Positions 5,659 to 5,733 of a stretch of DNA of 5,733 nucleotides are shown one piece after another (within the stretch, counting starts at the first letter, position 1; every line of letters starts with the position of its first letter). The stretch comes from Gemmatimonadota bacterium (lineage in GTDB: Bacteria; Latescibacterota; UBA2968; UBA8231): NCBI GenBank assembly GCA_026706505.1, contig JAPOYQ010000145.1, positions 1 to 5,733 on the forward strand, read 5' to 3'. The position numbers and the translations under genes are program-made. Below the pieces are notes generated by a model, which had not been told where the DNA came from, did no database searches, and saw only the letters and a program-made list of their open reading frames with translations.

Positions 5659-5667
5659 ATTGTCTTT
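5659..5667 (+). repeat. 9-bp direct repeat ATTGTCTTT, right copy
   Basis: This is identical to 4712-4720. On the minus strand it reads AAAGACAAT and lies one base from the ATG at 5657, so it also contains the purine-rich stretch that serves as the ribosome binding site. The remaining sequence to 5733 holds no recognisable gene. TATATC near 5701-5706 (minus strand) is a possible -10 element without a good -35. Confidence 0.3.
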
Positions 5668-5733
5668 TGACTCTAGGTTAATCGCCAGTCTGCCGCTACC
5701 GGATATAGCTGGTGCTAGGATCGCAGCAGTTTG

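Noticed and set aside
4604..5733. DnaA boxes (TTATNCACA) near the DnaA-like/HNH gene, suggesting an origin or self-targeting site
   Set aside because: Scanning both strands by eye I found no exact match in or around the gene; only loosely similar words such as TGTGATCA near 5242 were seen.

Overview
This is a GC-rich, tightly packed bacterial window with no RNA genes, CRISPR array or recognisable insertion sequence. It suggests a metabolically versatile heterotroph. Phytanoyl-CoA dioxygenase-like (PhyH) enzymes, fumarylacetoacetate hydrolase (FAH)-family enzymes and paired major facilitator superfamily (MFS) carriers are common in environmental and host-associated bacteria with large genomes. 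The sequence alone does not fix the phylum.

Positions 1-3949 hold a minus-strand operon, read right to left: an FAH-family hydrolase (GTG start at 3949), an MFS transporter (TTG start at 2986), a second, fosmidomycin-resistance-like MFS transporter (1759-605), and a PhyH-type Fe(II)/2-oxoglutarate oxygenase that runs off the left edge. The junctions are a 3-nt gap, a 9-nt gap and a 4-nt ATGA overlap, so the four genes are very probably co-transcribed and translationally coupled. Two membrane carriers between a hydroxylating oxygenase and a C-C bond hydrolase suggest uptake or export plus modification of one small organic molecule. The substrate cannot be read from the sequence.

Positions 3950-4036 are a divergent control region. 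It contains a 24-bp imperfect palindrome that looks like a TetR-type operator, a repeated half-site 40 bp away, and a good sigma70-like promoter firing rightwards. That promoter would start transcription almost on the ATG of the next gene.

Positions 4037-4603 (plus strand) encode a left-handed beta-helix N-acetyltransferase of the WbpD/WlbB type, which acts in diacetamido-uronic acid biosynthesis for surface polysaccharide. None of its usual pathway partners is in the window.

Positions 4719-5657 (minus strand, convergent) encode the most unusual protein here. It has two N-terminal Cys-rich putative zinc modules, a DnaA domain IV-like DNA-binding domain with the RDHSTVIHA signature intact, an HNH nuclease domain and a basic tail. 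It has no AAA+ ATPase, so it is not a replication initiator. The architecture predicts a nuclease directed to DnaA-box-like DNA. By eye its gene is less GC-rich than its neighbours, and a 9-bp direct repeat brackets the reading frame, so it may be a recent arrival.
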